Source: Clostridiaceae bacterium
GTDB lineage: Bacteria; Bacillota; Clostridia; Oscillospirales; Acutalibacteraceae
Direction: 5' to 3'
NCBI GenBank assembly: GCA_904501705.1
Contig: CAJGCA010000006.1
Span: 1 to 39,504 of the forward strand
Length of the DNA stretch: 39,504 nucleotides
The translations under genes were made by a program, and so were the position numbers. Within the stretch, counting starts at the first letter, position 1. The number at the start of each line of letters is the position of its first letter. Of the stretch, positions 24,278 through 33,194 are shown in pieces. The notes under the pieces are model-generated. The model was not told where the DNA came from, ran no database searches, and worked only from the letters and a program-made list of their open reading frames with translations.

Positions 24278-25174
24278 TTATACATCGTAGGTCTTATCGA
24301 ATTTTTTCAGTTCGTTAAAGGTATCAATCTCGATGATGTCCTCGTCATGGCATTCCATAACTTCCACCTTATAATGTTCCTTTTTATACACAAGCGGAAC
24401 CTGCTCCCAATAACGCTCTTTACCGCCGGGAGACTGATATACCTCCGGAATGTCTTGGCTCAATTTATGGCCGTCTTCTTCATTCCAATAAGAAATGCCG
24501 ACCATCTGCCAAACATCGTCGCCTTCGCCGCCAACCATTTCTTCCACGATGACGCCATCCTTGACACGGAAGCACCAGTCGTCCGAGCGCTCCTTCTTGA
24601 TGCCGAGGAAATCCGATGTGTAATGGTATTTCTTGATGATTTTCGGATTCGAGATAACCAGATCCGCCTCGAAAACATACGCGTTGGAAAGCAAATAACG
24701 CGCAATCAGAGAAGAGCTGATGTTGTTGGCCTCGTTATAAATAGGATTCTCCAGAAACTTAATCATCGGGTATTTATAAAGCAGCTGGTCAAACAACTCA
24801 CCCAAATACCCGCGAACGATATAGATCTCGTTAATTCCCGCTTCCAAACAAGCATCGAGCAGAGTGTCGATGATCCGTTTGCCATGTACCCTTACAAGGG
24901 GCTTGGGCGTATTGAAGGTGATAGGAACCAGACGAGAACCAAAACCCGCCGCAATGAAAATTGCCCGTTTTGCGCGATACGGCTCCAGTGCGGAAATTCC
25001 TTCGTTTGTTATCGCGGCGTTTTCTACGTAGCCAAGATCGGTCAGCTCTTTGAGCACCTTATTGACCGTGCCAAGGCTATGCCCTGTTTGCTTCTCGAGT
25101 TCTCTCTGGGTAAGAGACTCTTTTGTTGTCGCTAATGCTTCCAGGATTTCAAATTGCTTTCTTGTGAGTGCCAT
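24278..25174 (-). CDS. Winged-helix/LicC-like cytidylyltransferase fusion
   Basis: A 298-residue protein with an N-terminal winged helix (about 1-65: LTQRELEKQTGHSLGTVNKV) and a nucleotidyltransferase domain. The latter shows AAGFGSRL (75-82), TPKPL (89-93), NEANNISSSL (147-156) and the metal-binding FEAD (168-171), the LicC arrangement. LicC makes CDP-choline from phosphocholine; relatives use 2-aminoethylphosphonate or other phospho-compounds, so the substrate is open. The fused DNA-binding domain suggests that it, or a related protein, also controls transcription. There is no choline kinase or LicB permease nearby; the neighbour is an OPA-like transporter. AT-rich like the transporter. Confidence 0.85.
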   Translation of the reverse strand: MALTRKQFEILEALATTKESLTQRELEKQTGHSLGTVNKVLKELTDLGYVENAAITNEGISALEPYRAKRAIFIAAGFGSRLVPITFNTPKPLVRVHGKRIIDTLLDACLEAGINEIYIVRGYLGELFDQLLYKYPMIKFLENPIYNEANNISSSLIARYLLSNAYVFEADLVISNPKIIKKYHYTSDFLGIKKERSDDWCFRVKDGVIVEEMVGGEGDDVWQMVGISYWNEEDGHKLSQDIPEVYQSPGGKERYWEQVPLVYKKEHYKVEVMECHDEDIIEIDTFNELKKFDKTYDV

Positions 25175-25254
25175 TTGTTTTTCCTTCCTTTCTTTTGTTC
25201 AGAATATCGATGCTGTGCCGGTTTAATTGAACATATTTTCGCAAAAATATTTCC

Positions 25255-25297
25255 AAAAATAGCCGCATCCTATTTTTTTGTTCGCCTCGATGCGGCT
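25255..25297 (-). terminator. Terminator after the ornithine-cyclodeaminase-family gene
   Basis: On the minus strand AGCCGCATC (25289-25297) pairs with GATGCGGCT (25261-25269) around a long AT-rich loop, followed by ATTTTTGG. It suggests the LicC-like gene downstream has its own promoter. The rest of the gap up to 25355 is AT-rich and empty. Confidence 0.55.
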
Positions 25298-25354
25298 ACT
25301 TTATTTGGCTTGAACGTTTCAGATTTCTCGTTGTAATGCCAAAATCTCGTCATT

Positions 25355-26242
25355 CTATTGATTTGCAGAAATCATACCATAGATTTTTTTCGCAAAATAC
25401 ACATCGTGTAATGCAATCCCCACATTATATGCGATAATTCGTCCTTGCTTTTCCGCATCCGACAAGGACGGAACATCTTTCAGCTCGGTAACGTTTTTGA
25501 ATTCATTAAAGTATTTGAATTTCTTCGTGTGCTCATAATCATCAATAATTACCCGATCAAAAAACAAATCGCAATTCTGGAATCCCATCGTGTGTACCGG
25601 CACCACCAGCACATTCGGCTTAAACCATTCGTCCTTTGCCAGATTCGTATCCGTGCAGGTAATACACGAAATAATAACGTCTGCATTTTTGAAGAACGTT
25701 TCATCGTCTTCTACGATAACGAACGTAACGTTCGAATATTGCTCATACCGTTGAACGATTTTTTCCGCTTGATCCTTATATTTCTTTAACTGGATTGTTA
25801 TAGGTCTTTCAATAAGAGGGAGCAGCACATCTAACGTAGCCTTACAGGTGCTGCCGAGTCCAATACACGAAATCGTATTATACCCCTTAGGCGCCAAATG
25901 CAGGATGGTATAGGCAGCGACCGCGCCGGTTCTCATAGCCGTTATCCAATCCGCTTCCATGAGCGCTTTTAATTCACCGCTTTGAGAATCATACAGCAAA
26001 AGATCGCTATCTAACGACGGCACTCTGCCCGGAATTCTGGATACCATCTTTAGACCATAGACGTTTTCTGTCGGAATTAAGCACGGCATGGATGTAAAAA
26101 ACACACCATCACCCGGCTTAATGCTTTCTTTTGCGGGAAGATAAGAAACGCTCTTAATACTCAGCGCCTCCTGCACCCAGTCCAAGCATTGTTGATTCGA
26201 AATACGCAATTCCTCTATCTGATGATTGTCTATGATAATCAT
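25355..26242 (-). CDS. Ornithine cyclodeaminase/mu-crystallin family protein
   Basis: A 295-residue NAD(P)-binding protein. AMRTGAVAA (102-110) is the family's conserved RTGAxxA motif, GLGSTCKA (128-135) is the Rossmann glycine loop, and K65 with the preceding loop lies where the substrate-binding Lys is expected. Relatives include ornithine cyclodeaminase, alanine dehydrogenase, ketimine reductases and SbnB, which act on amino or imino acids, so the reaction is uncertain. AAGGAGAAG precedes the ATG. It starts 20 bases after the LicD-like gene and is probably co-transcribed with it. It is markedly more AT-rich than that neighbour, a sign of separate origin. Confidence 0.85.
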   Translation of the reverse strand: MIIIDNHQIEELRISNQQCLDWVQEALSIKSVSYLPAKESIKPGDGVFFTSMPCLIPTENVYGLKMVSRIPGRVPSLDSDLLLYDSQSGELKALMEADWITAMRTGAVAAYTILHLAPKGYNTISCIGLGSTCKATLDVLLPLIERPITIQLKKYKDQAEKIVQRYEQYSNVTFVIVEDDETFFKNADVIISCITCTDTNLAKDEWFKPNVLVVPVHTMGFQNCDLFFDRVIIDDYEHTKKFKYFNEFKNVTELKDVPSLSDAEKQGRIIAYNVGIALHDVYFAKKIYGMISANQ

Positions 26243-26262
26243 GTTCGCTTCTCCTTAGCTTA

Positions 26263-26964
26263 TTATTCAAAGACACACTTTTTCGCGATCTTGTCGAGGA
26301 CGATACGCTTGTCCCCCTCGACAGGGACCCAGTTGGGATCCGGCACACGCCAGCCCTCGCCGTAGACGCTTGCCAAGAACGCCTCCGGCTCCGCTAAAAC
26401 GGTGACCTCCATCCCATCGTACGCCTTTTTGCACACATCGCCGACCGCCGCAAAATGCGACTCGCGGATATGCACATCATACATCGAATCGTAGATGTAG
26501 CCGTCCTTACGGAAAAAGATATTCCAGATCGTCTCATCGCCGACCGTATGATAGCCGAAGAAATCCACCGTCAGATTGCCGAGACGGTAAGTCTGCTCCT
26601 GAATGTTTCCATCGATGGTGAACTGGTGCGTCTTGCGCAGTCCCTGCTCTGCGAGCAGCTGCTCGAACGCCTCCCACGAGAAGTTGTCGTCAACCTCCAC
26701 GGCATAGTCCAGATCGCAGTCATACGACATAAAGCGGCCCGCACGCACCAGACCCAGCAGATTGCCGAAGGTCAGAAAATACTTAAGCTCCGTGCCGCCG
26801 AGCGCCGTCTCCACCTTTTGGAGGATGGTACTGCCGTCGGTCGCCAGTGCATCCTGCTTAAATTTTTGTGCCGCACGGTCCTTGCGATCGCCGATGAGGC
26901 GATCATACACGCCCTTGATCAGCTTATTGCGTTTGAGTCGCATCTTCAGATGATATAAACTCAT
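26263..26964 (-). CDS. LicD/fukutin-like phosphotransferase-fold protein
   Basis: A 233-residue protein with the LicD-type nucleotidyltransferase core FGNLLGLVRAGRFMSYDCDL (66-85), in which the two Asp of DCDLD (82-86) should bind metal. LicD proteins transfer phosphocholine or similar groups from a CDP donor to surface sugars. It is shorter and more divergent than the second LicD at 33195-34040. The second ATG is used because GGAGGG is nine bases before it and too close to the first. A strong promoter (TTGTCA/TATAAT) lies within the end of the flippase gene, so it may be expressed apart from the polysaccharide operon. GC content matches that operon. Confidence 0.75.
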   Translation of the reverse strand: MSLYHLKMRLKRNKLIKGVYDRLIGDRKDRAAQKFKQDALATDGSTILQKVETALGGTELKYFLTFGNLLGLVRAGRFMSYDCDLDYAVEVDDNFSWEAFEQLLAEQGLRKTHQFTIDGNIQEQTYRLGNLTVDFFGYHTVGDETIWNIFFRKDGYIYDSMYDVHIRESHFAAVGDVCKKAYDGMEVTVLAEPEAFLASVYGEGWRVPDPNWVPVEGDKRIVLDKIAKKCVFE

Positions 26965-27005
26965 TCCGATCATCCCTCCCAGACACGGATAACCCTTATT
27001 TTGCT

Positions 27006-27034
27006 ATTATAGCACATTTATGTCCGTTTGACAA
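27006..27034 (-). promoter_or_regulatory. Internal promoter before the LicD-like gene
   Basis: Minus strand TTGTCA, 17-bp spacer, TATAAT. The -35 lies inside the last codons of the flippase gene. Confidence 0.8.
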
Positions 27035-28421
27035 CGTCTTTTACTTCTTTGAGGTTCATTGCGATCAACGCCAGCCACAAGATGCCCTGCAGCACATAAC
27101 CGATAACCCCCTGCACGGTGATCATCAGGATCGCCTGCGCGAGCAGCAAGCCGTATTCGGTGAAGTATTTCGCGTGGTTGAGATGCAGGTCAATATGCTT
27201 GCGGGAATAATGCATCCGCATCGCCCAGATCACTACACTGGAGATGAGCGTCGCGATCGCCGCACCCTGCGCACCCCACCAATACACCAGCGGGAAATTG
27301 AGCACGATGTTCGTCAAGGCGCCCGCTACCGCCGATTTCGTAAAGGCGGCAGAATCCTTTGTCGCGGAGAAAACACCTCCGATGGTGCCCGACAGGGTGT
27401 TAAATACAATGTAAATCAGCAGCACCGGCACGAACACCCACGCCTGATAGAATTCCTTGGCGAACAATATCTTTGCCGCCACGCGGGTGAACATAATCAG
27501 CGACGAGCACAAGACAATCATAATCGTCTGACAGCCCTGATAAGTCTGCCGGTAAAAGCCCTCGCCTTCACGCGAACCGAATTCCTTGATGGCGGACAAC
27601 TGCCACGCCTGAATGAATATCGATTGCACCGCATTGAGGATGGACGGGATCTTGTACGCCACCGAGTATATGCCGTTGACGCTCATACCGCAGAACCACG
27701 TAACCACGTAGCGACCTGCAGCGCTGTTGATATACCAACTGAGCGTCGTGAACATCAGCGGTGCGCAGTACCGCAGCATTTCCTTCTCGTAAGTCGGTGT
27801 GCGGAACATCCCTTTGAAATCAATGTAGCGGTGCATCTTGCTGCGAACAAACAAGAACACCGTCGGCACAACCAATCCGAGAATGTGTGCGTAGAAGTAG
27901 CCCAATAGGCCCCACCGCAGCACCAACAGAAAATAGATGTTGAGCAGCAGCATGACCACCGTGCTGAGAATACCGGCAATCGAGATACCGGATACGTCGT
28001 CCAGACCGCGAGCAAACTGCATCACCAGCTGATACAGCGCATACGCCGCAAACATCAGCACGAACGGCAACTTATACACGTCTACGACCGAATTAGGGAA
28101 AATGAGCGCCGCGCCCACTGTGCCGATAAGCGTCAGCAAGAAGGATATAACAATATACTTTATTCCTGCCGTGAACGCCGCGCGTCGGTTATCGAATGTT
28201 TCCCCAATCGTAAAACGCATCACGCCGTCAATCACATTCAGGCTGAGGATCGGCAACAGCATCTGCATCGTTGTATGTAGCAGGTCGTAGCTGCCGTATT
28301 CCTCCGTGGACAGCACGCTTGTATACAGCGGCACCAACAGGAACACCAATATCTTCGATGAAAAGCTGCCGATGAACAACAGCCCCGTGTTTTTTAACAG
28401 ATATTTGAATCGTCCGTTCAC
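27018..28421 (-). CDS. Oligosaccharide flippase (Wzx/MOP superfamily)
   Basis: A 467-residue membrane protein with about 12-14 helices and the typical start LLKNTGLLFIGSFSSKILVF seen in polysaccharide-synthesis flippases. It would turn lipid-linked repeat units across the membrane for the Wzy-like polymerase in the same cluster. Its start overlaps the stop of the acetyltransferase gene by four bases (ATGA), indicating coupled translation. Confidence 0.92.
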   Translation of the reverse strand: MNGRFKYLLKNTGLLFIGSFSSKILVFLLVPLYTSVLSTEEYGSYDLLHTTMQMLLPILSLNVIDGVMRFTIGETFDNRRAAFTAGIKYIVISFLLTLIGTVGAALIFPNSVVDVYKLPFVLMFAAYALYQLVMQFARGLDDVSGISIAGILSTVVMLLLNIYFLLVLRWGLLGYFYAHILGLVVPTVFLFVRSKMHRYIDFKGMFRTPTYEKEMLRYCAPLMFTTLSWYINSAAGRYVVTWFCGMSVNGIYSVAYKIPSILNAVQSIFIQAWQLSAIKEFGSREGEGFYRQTYQGCQTIMIVLCSSLIMFTRVAAKILFAKEFYQAWVFVPVLLIYIVFNTLSGTIGGVFSATKDSAAFTKSAVAGALTNIVLNFPLVYWWGAQGAAIATLISSVVIWAMRMHYSRKHIDLHLNHAKYFTEYGLLLAQAILMITVQGVIGYVLQGILWLALIAMNLKEVKDVVKRT

Positions 28422-29137
28422 GTTGTTTCCTCTCTGCCCAAAACCTTATGTTTAAATTCTTCAAACGAGGCGTATTTACGCGGCAGCGCCATCAAGTCCT
28501 CTACCAATGCCGCGTGGTCGTCACCGTCAACGCGGCTGTTTTCAAACACCGCGCGCGCCTTGTCCGACTCCCACAGGGACATAAACCACGACATCTCCGT
28601 CTCCTGCAGTTCTCGGCCAAGATACGCGCTCTTGCGCTCGTAGAAGGTCTTGGCATATTGTTCAAAGTTCTCGGAAAGACGCTTGTGATACTCTTCCATC
28701 GTGCAGATCACCCGCGCGGGGTTGCCACCAACCACCACGTTGGACGGCACGTCCTTGGTTACGACACTGCCCGCAGCAACAATGACGTTGTCGCCGATGG
28801 TCACATTCATCATCACGATGGCATTCATCCCGATGAACACGTTATCGCCGATCTTTGTGACGCCCGTCTTGTAGAGCATATCGTGATACAGCGGGCGCAG
28901 TACCGCGTAGCTGTAATCGTGCGCCAAAATGATGACGCCGCGGGTGATGCGGCAATTCTTGCCGATCTCCACAAATGGCAGAGCACTCGTGTCCACGGGG
29001 TTCATCCGCGGACTGTAAAAGAAGGTGCCGTCGCCAATCTTAGCGCCGCCGCGGCGCAGAAACGCCACGTATGCCTCACTCGAATAATGATTGGGGTCAA
29101 TCAGCCGCAAAATCCACTTTTTAACGGAGCCTAACAT
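28418..29137 (-). CDS. Left-handed beta-helix acyltransferase
   Basis: A 239-residue protein with hexapeptide repeats (GDNVFIGMNAIVMMNVTIGD, then NVIVAAGSVVTKDVPSNVVV) and the NPAR turn that closes the domain, as in maltose/galactoside O-acetyltransferases. A helical C-terminal region of about 80 residues is extra. It probably O-acetylates a sugar of the repeat unit; donor and acceptor are inferred from family and context. It overlaps the Wzy-like gene by 17 bases. Confidence 0.88.
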   Translation of the reverse strand: MLGSVKKWILRLIDPNHYSSEAYVAFLRRGGAKIGDGTFFYSPRMNPVDTSALPFVEIGKNCRITRGVIILAHDYSYAVLRPLYHDMLYKTGVTKIGDNVFIGMNAIVMMNVTIGDNVIVAAGSVVTKDVPSNVVVGGNPARVICTMEEYHKRLSENFEQYAKTFYERKSAYLGRELQETEMSWFMSLWESDKARAVFENSRVDGDDHAALVEDLMALPRKYASFEEFKHKVLGREETT

Positions 29138-30356
29138 CGTGTTCCTCCTTCTCGCGCAACGCGAAGCACATCGGAATCATCATCGCCAAGGTCTGGCACA
29201 CAAAATAGATTTCAATGTTGTCGGTTAGATACAAAAGGAAACTATACATCGTGACCGCAAAGCCCATCACCGCCACCTTGTCACCAAAGCGTTTACGCAG
29301 CAGCGCAGGAAAACCAAGCAGATGATAGGCCGACCACAGCCCGTACATCACAAAGCCGTTCTCGACGTACATCTTAATAACATCGCTGTGTACGCCCGCC
29401 ACCCGCAGATAGCTCATCTCGGTGGTCAGCAACTGCGTGACCACGTTACGGCCTAAGCCCGGATACAGAATATGGAAATCCGACAGCGCCATCACATCGC
29501 GGTAATAATAGATGCGTCCCATCGTGTTGACGTTGAACTTCTCCATTAGGTTAAAGAACAGATCACCCTCGCTGAGCAACCAAAGGAATCCGAAGCAGCC
29601 GATCAGTATTCCAACGCCGCCGACGATGCAGGCCTTGTACCGCGCTTTCTTCGGTAGGATATACACCAGCGCCGCAACCGCGAGGCACGCCAGTATCGCC
29701 AGCACTACAATGCGCTTCATACCAAGGATGCCGATGCTGACCGCGCAGGTGATAAACGCAATATCCCGCCGCTCCAGCTTGCGGCCGCGGTAGAGATAAT
29801 ACACCATAATGTAGCCGATCGCCAGCACAATGTCATGCAGCTCGAGATAGTTCTTCGCGGCAGACTGATCAAAATACGCCTGAATGATCGCATCGGGGAT
29901 GATGTGCGGCCCGATAAGAATCACGCTGCTCACCATCGACAGCACAAACGCGCCGATCACCGCAATCAGCGTATATCGTAGCACATTTGCGCCAAACAGA
30001 TACACCACCGACAGCACGATAAGCACGGGAATGTACACCGTCGCATTGCTCGTCAGGTATTTCCACTCCACCTTGCCGAGCAGCATCAGCACGAGCGTAT
30101 ACGCGTGGGTAATGATATGCGGGATTAGATACGCGCACAGGAAAAAGCCTAGATTTTTCATCAGGGGGATATCCGCGCGATGCTTCTTGCGCAGCAGGCG
30201 CAGGCACGCGACCGCGACCCAAAGCCCGCCGACGAGCAGCGGCTCTTTATACCCAATGGTGTGCGTCCCGTAACGCGGGGTGAACGCCACGGTCATCGTG
30301 AGAATATACAGCCATACCATCTTGGTCGACCAGATTTTTTTGAGTAGATTTTTCAT
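29121..30356 (-). CDS. O-antigen polymerase-like membrane protein (Wzy)
   Basis: A 411-residue protein with about 10-12 helices and a larger extracytoplasmic loop (about 265-330), the usual build of Wzy polymerases or O-antigen ligases, which share little sequence. Position between glycosyltransferases and a flippase supports Wzy. The second ATG (30356) is taken because AAGGAAG is well spaced from it. It follows the GT2 gene by 12 bases. Confidence 0.75.
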   Translation of the reverse strand: MKNLLKKIWSTKMVWLYILTMTVAFTPRYGTHTIGYKEPLLVGGLWVAVACLRLLRKKHRADIPLMKNLGFFLCAYLIPHIITHAYTLVLMLLGKVEWKYLTSNATVYIPVLIVLSVVYLFGANVLRYTLIAVIGAFVLSMVSSVILIGPHIIPDAIIQAYFDQSAAKNYLELHDIVLAIGYIMVYYLYRGRKLERRDIAFITCAVSIGILGMKRIVVLAILACLAVAALVYILPKKARYKACIVGGVGILIGCFGFLWLLSEGDLFFNLMEKFNVNTMGRIYYYRDVMALSDFHILYPGLGRNVVTQLLTTEMSYLRVAGVHSDVIKMYVENGFVMYGLWSAYHLLGFPALLRKRFGDKVAVMGFAVTMYSFLLYLTDNIEIYFVCQTLAMMIPMCFALREKEEHDVRLR

Positions 30357-30368
30357 CGACATCTTCCT

Positions 30369-31391
30369 TTAGATAATCCCTTTGTTGGCAAGCAGGTACA
30401 GCAGCCACGCTGCGCGAAGCTGCAGCATATACACAAATACACGCTGCTTTAACCCCAGCTTGCGGATCGGATAGGTCGTTACGATCTTCGCGATCAGCTC
30501 GTCCCGACAAATGCGGCGGATATTCTCCAAAGACTGCTTCGCCCCGTGCCCCGACACCGCACGGCTCTCCTGCGAAACGCACGCCTTGATATACACAAAG
30601 AACAGACGGTCAAATCGGTTCTGTGTCTGCTCGTCATAGCCGAGTTCTTTAAGCGTGCGGCTCATCTCACGATAAAAATGGCAGGAACGCTCAAATCGGT
30701 CGGCGCGATAGCTCCTGGTCAGTGACGCGGAATTCGATCGATAATGATAGCCGATATACGAGGTCGTGCACGCACCGTTCGCGTGCTGTAAATACGCAAT
30801 ATTGAACGGCAGATCCTCGGATAGGATCTCCCGCTCGGACAGGAACCGAAGTCCCTGCTCACGAATCGGCTCTACAGAATAAAGCACGCCCCAGACGCAC
30901 ATCTCAAGGCTGTCCTTCTTATCCGGCAGCGAGCCGAGCAAGCGGGGGGCAAACGCGCTGCGCGCTCCCTCTCCTGCAAACACCTCGTCGGCGTAATCCG
31001 TGCGGTAAAACACCGTGCCGTCATCCTGCACACGCTGAAAACCACTCTTACACATATCCGTGCCGGTCTCCCTCAGCGTGCGCGTCATCATCTCGAGCCA
31101 GTCGGGTGCGAGGTAATCGTCCGAATCGACAAACGCGACATATTCTCCCGTAATATTATCCAGTCCCGTGTTGCGCGCCATACCCAGACCCGCGTTCCGC
31201 TTATGCACGACGCGCACGCTGTCATGCTGTGCCGCGTACTCGTCGCAGATCGCACCGCTGTTGTCCTTAGAGCCGTCATCCACCAGCAGGATCTCGTAAA
31301 ACGGCTCGGTCTGGGAAAGCAGACTGTCAATACACTCACGCAAATATTTTTCTACATTATAAACGGGAACGATGACACTTACTTTCATCAT
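30369..31391 (-). CDS. Glycosyltransferase family 2
   Basis: A 340-residue GT-A enzyme: VSVIVPVYNVEKYLRECIDS at the N-terminus, LLVDDGSKDNS for nucleotide binding, and VDSDDYLAPDW carrying the metal-binding DxD. It adds a sugar from a nucleotide donor to the growing repeat unit at the cytoplasmic face. The start codon overlaps the stop of the DUF1919 gene (ATGATG with TGA inside). Donor and linkage cannot be told. Confidence 0.93.
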   Translation of the reverse strand: MMKVSVIVPVYNVEKYLRECIDSLLSQTEPFYEILLVDDGSKDNSGAICDEYAAQHDSVRVVHKRNAGLGMARNTGLDNITGEYVAFVDSDDYLAPDWLEMMTRTLRETGTDMCKSGFQRVQDDGTVFYRTDYADEVFAGEGARSAFAPRLLGSLPDKKDSLEMCVWGVLYSVEPIREQGLRFLSEREILSEDLPFNIAYLQHANGACTTSYIGYHYRSNSASLTRSYRADRFERSCHFYREMSRTLKELGYDEQTQNRFDRLFFVYIKACVSQESRAVSGHGAKQSLENIRRICRDELIAKIVTTYPIRKLGLKQRVFVYMLQLRAAWLLYLLANKGII

Positions 31392-32089
31392 TCTTCCCCT
31401 TTCTGTTGCTCACCGTCCGCCTCAAGCGCATTAAGGATGCGGGTGATGTTCACGTGACGGCTCGCGCCGAACGGCTCATAGGATGCCAGAATAAAATCCT
31501 TTCTGGCCAACTGCGGGATCACCGTGATTCCCGTATCCAAGCCCTGCCACTTTTTGCAGGTGAAGAACAGCTTGTTCTTATACGGCAGCTGCAAAAACGC
31601 CCGCACGTCCCGCTCGGTGCAGCCGTTCTGGTCATTGAACTTGACCAGCAAGCGGTTCCAGTTGATGCGCTTGCAGCGGCGGCGCCACTTTTCGGTGGCC
31701 TCCTGCTCACTGTGGTAGTGCAGGAAAAAGATCTCCACCTGCTCATCCCCCAGCGATAACACGCCGATCGGGTAACGACCGAAGCGCTTGTCCCCCGCGA
31801 GCTGCGGTGCGTCCTTCCAGCGGGATTCCTCCGGCTGTACGAAAGACAGCTCCGCTTCGACGTATTCCCGCAGGCGGGCGACAAATTTCACATAGTCTTC
31901 TGCCATAAAGAACAAACCCACCGTCGGGGAATTTTTCGGCAGATTATAGCTCTCGTACACCATCCCGCCCCAGCAGTTGTTGGAGATGATGGTGAAGTCC
32001 GTGTCGGTCAGCTGCTTTTTTCTCCATTCGGCAAACGCTTTGCGGCGGTACTTAAGCACCTTCAGCCGCAAGCCTTCATACGTGGGCAT
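31388..32089 (-). CDS. DUF1919 family exopolysaccharide protein
   Basis: A 233-residue protein with the DUF1919 features TIISNNCWGG near residue 33, SPTVGLFF and a later HYHSEQEATEKWRRR segment. The family occurs almost only in capsule and exopolysaccharide clusters and is thought to be a sugar-modifying or transferase-type enzyme, but no activity is established. It follows the GT4 gene by one base, with AAGGGGAA before the ATG. Confidence 0.85.
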   Translation of the reverse strand: MPTYEGLRLKVLKYRRKAFAEWRKKQLTDTDFTIISNNCWGGMVYESYNLPKNSPTVGLFFMAEDYVKFVARLREYVEAELSFVQPEESRWKDAPQLAGDKRFGRYPIGVLSLGDEQVEIFFLHYHSEQEATEKWRRRCKRINWNRLLVKFNDQNGCTERDVRAFLQLPYKNKLFFTCKKWQGLDTGITVIPQLARKDFILASYEPFGASRHVNITRILNALEADGEQQKGEE

Positions 32090-32090
32090 A

Positions 32091-33194
32091 TTATTCCCCT
32101 TTCTTTCGTTGCCTGCAGTACTCCTCGTACAGTTCCTTCATCCGATCGGCATTGGCCACCACGTCGTAGCCCGCCGCGGTAATCTTTTGTATCCACGCGC
32201 CGCTCTGCGCGGCGCGGTCGTGCGCGGGTGCGGTCTCGCGCACCGCATCCACCCACACGCGGGTGCTGTCGATCGGCAAATACCGCAAAGAGCCCGTAAG
32301 ATTTGCTTCGGTCGCCACCGTGTCCGCTACCAGACAGGGCAGACCCGCGGCCTGTGCTTCCACCAGCACGACGGGCAGACCCTCGTGCAGCGACGGCAGC
32401 ACAAACAGATCCATCGCCTGGAAATAGCAGCGCGCCTTGGTCGACTTGCCCATAAACAACACCTTGTCGTCCAGGCCGAGCCGATGCGCCTTCGCCTTCA
32501 TCTCGTCCAGCAGCGCACCGTCGCTGAGCAACAGCAGCAGATAGCGGTCGTCCTCTTTGACCAGCTCGGCAAACCAATCCAGCAGGAAGGTGTGATTCTT
32601 CTGCTCGATGAAGTTGCCGACGTGTCCGATGACCGTGCGGTCACCCGCACCGATCTGCGCACGGTACTCTTCCCGCACAGCCGGATCGTACCGATACTGT
32701 TCAAGCTCGATGCCGTTCTTGAGCACCGTGAAGGGGTGCTTACCGTACAACCAGCGGCCGGCATCCTCGCCGCAAGCAAAGCCGTGGGTGTAACAGCGGC
32801 GAAACAGCGGACTGAGCAGCTTATGCAGCGTCACGTGCGAGCAGGTGGTGTTGTGCGAGTGCACAATGCGCACAGGCACCCGCGCAAACAGCGCCGGCAG
32901 GACGTCCGGCAGCATCATCGCGCTGTTGCCGTGGATATGCACCACGTCGTAGCCGCCTTCCTTACACACGCGGTAAAGCTGCCACATATACCTCAGCGGA
33001 TTCGAATTGCGGGGGATGTAGTACACCGCGGCACCGTTCCCCTCAAGCTCTGCGCGATATTCTTCGCTGATCTCGTTCTTCACCACAAAGTCGATCGACG
33101 TCGCCGTGCGATCCATATTGCGGTAATAGTTCATAATCACCGACGTGATGCCGTTGAGGCGAAAACGTACGGTATTCACGATCAAAACCTTCAT
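32091..33194 (-). CDS. Glycosyltransferase family 4 (GT1-type fold)
   Basis: A 367-residue GT-B enzyme. The N-terminal acceptor domain begins MKVLIVNTVRFRLNGITSVI; the C-terminal donor domain has VIGHVGNFIEQKNH, GLDDKVLFMGKS and the conserved acidic LPSLHEGLPVVLVEAQAAGL. It would add a hexose to the lipid-linked unit. It directly abuts the LicD gene. Confidence 0.93.
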   Translation of the reverse strand: MKVLIVNTVRFRLNGITSVIMNYYRNMDRTATSIDFVVKNEISEEYRAELEGNGAAVYYIPRNSNPLRYMWQLYRVCKEGGYDVVHIHGNSAMMLPDVLPALFARVPVRIVHSHNTTCSHVTLHKLLSPLFRRCYTHGFACGEDAGRWLYGKHPFTVLKNGIELEQYRYDPAVREEYRAQIGAGDRTVIGHVGNFIEQKNHTFLLDWFAELVKEDDRYLLLLLSDGALLDEMKAKAHRLGLDDKVLFMGKSTKARCYFQAMDLFVLPSLHEGLPVVLVEAQAAGLPCLVADTVATEANLTGSLRYLPIDSTRVWVDAVRETAPAHDRAAQSGAWIQKITAAGYDVVANADRMKELYEEYCRQRKKGE

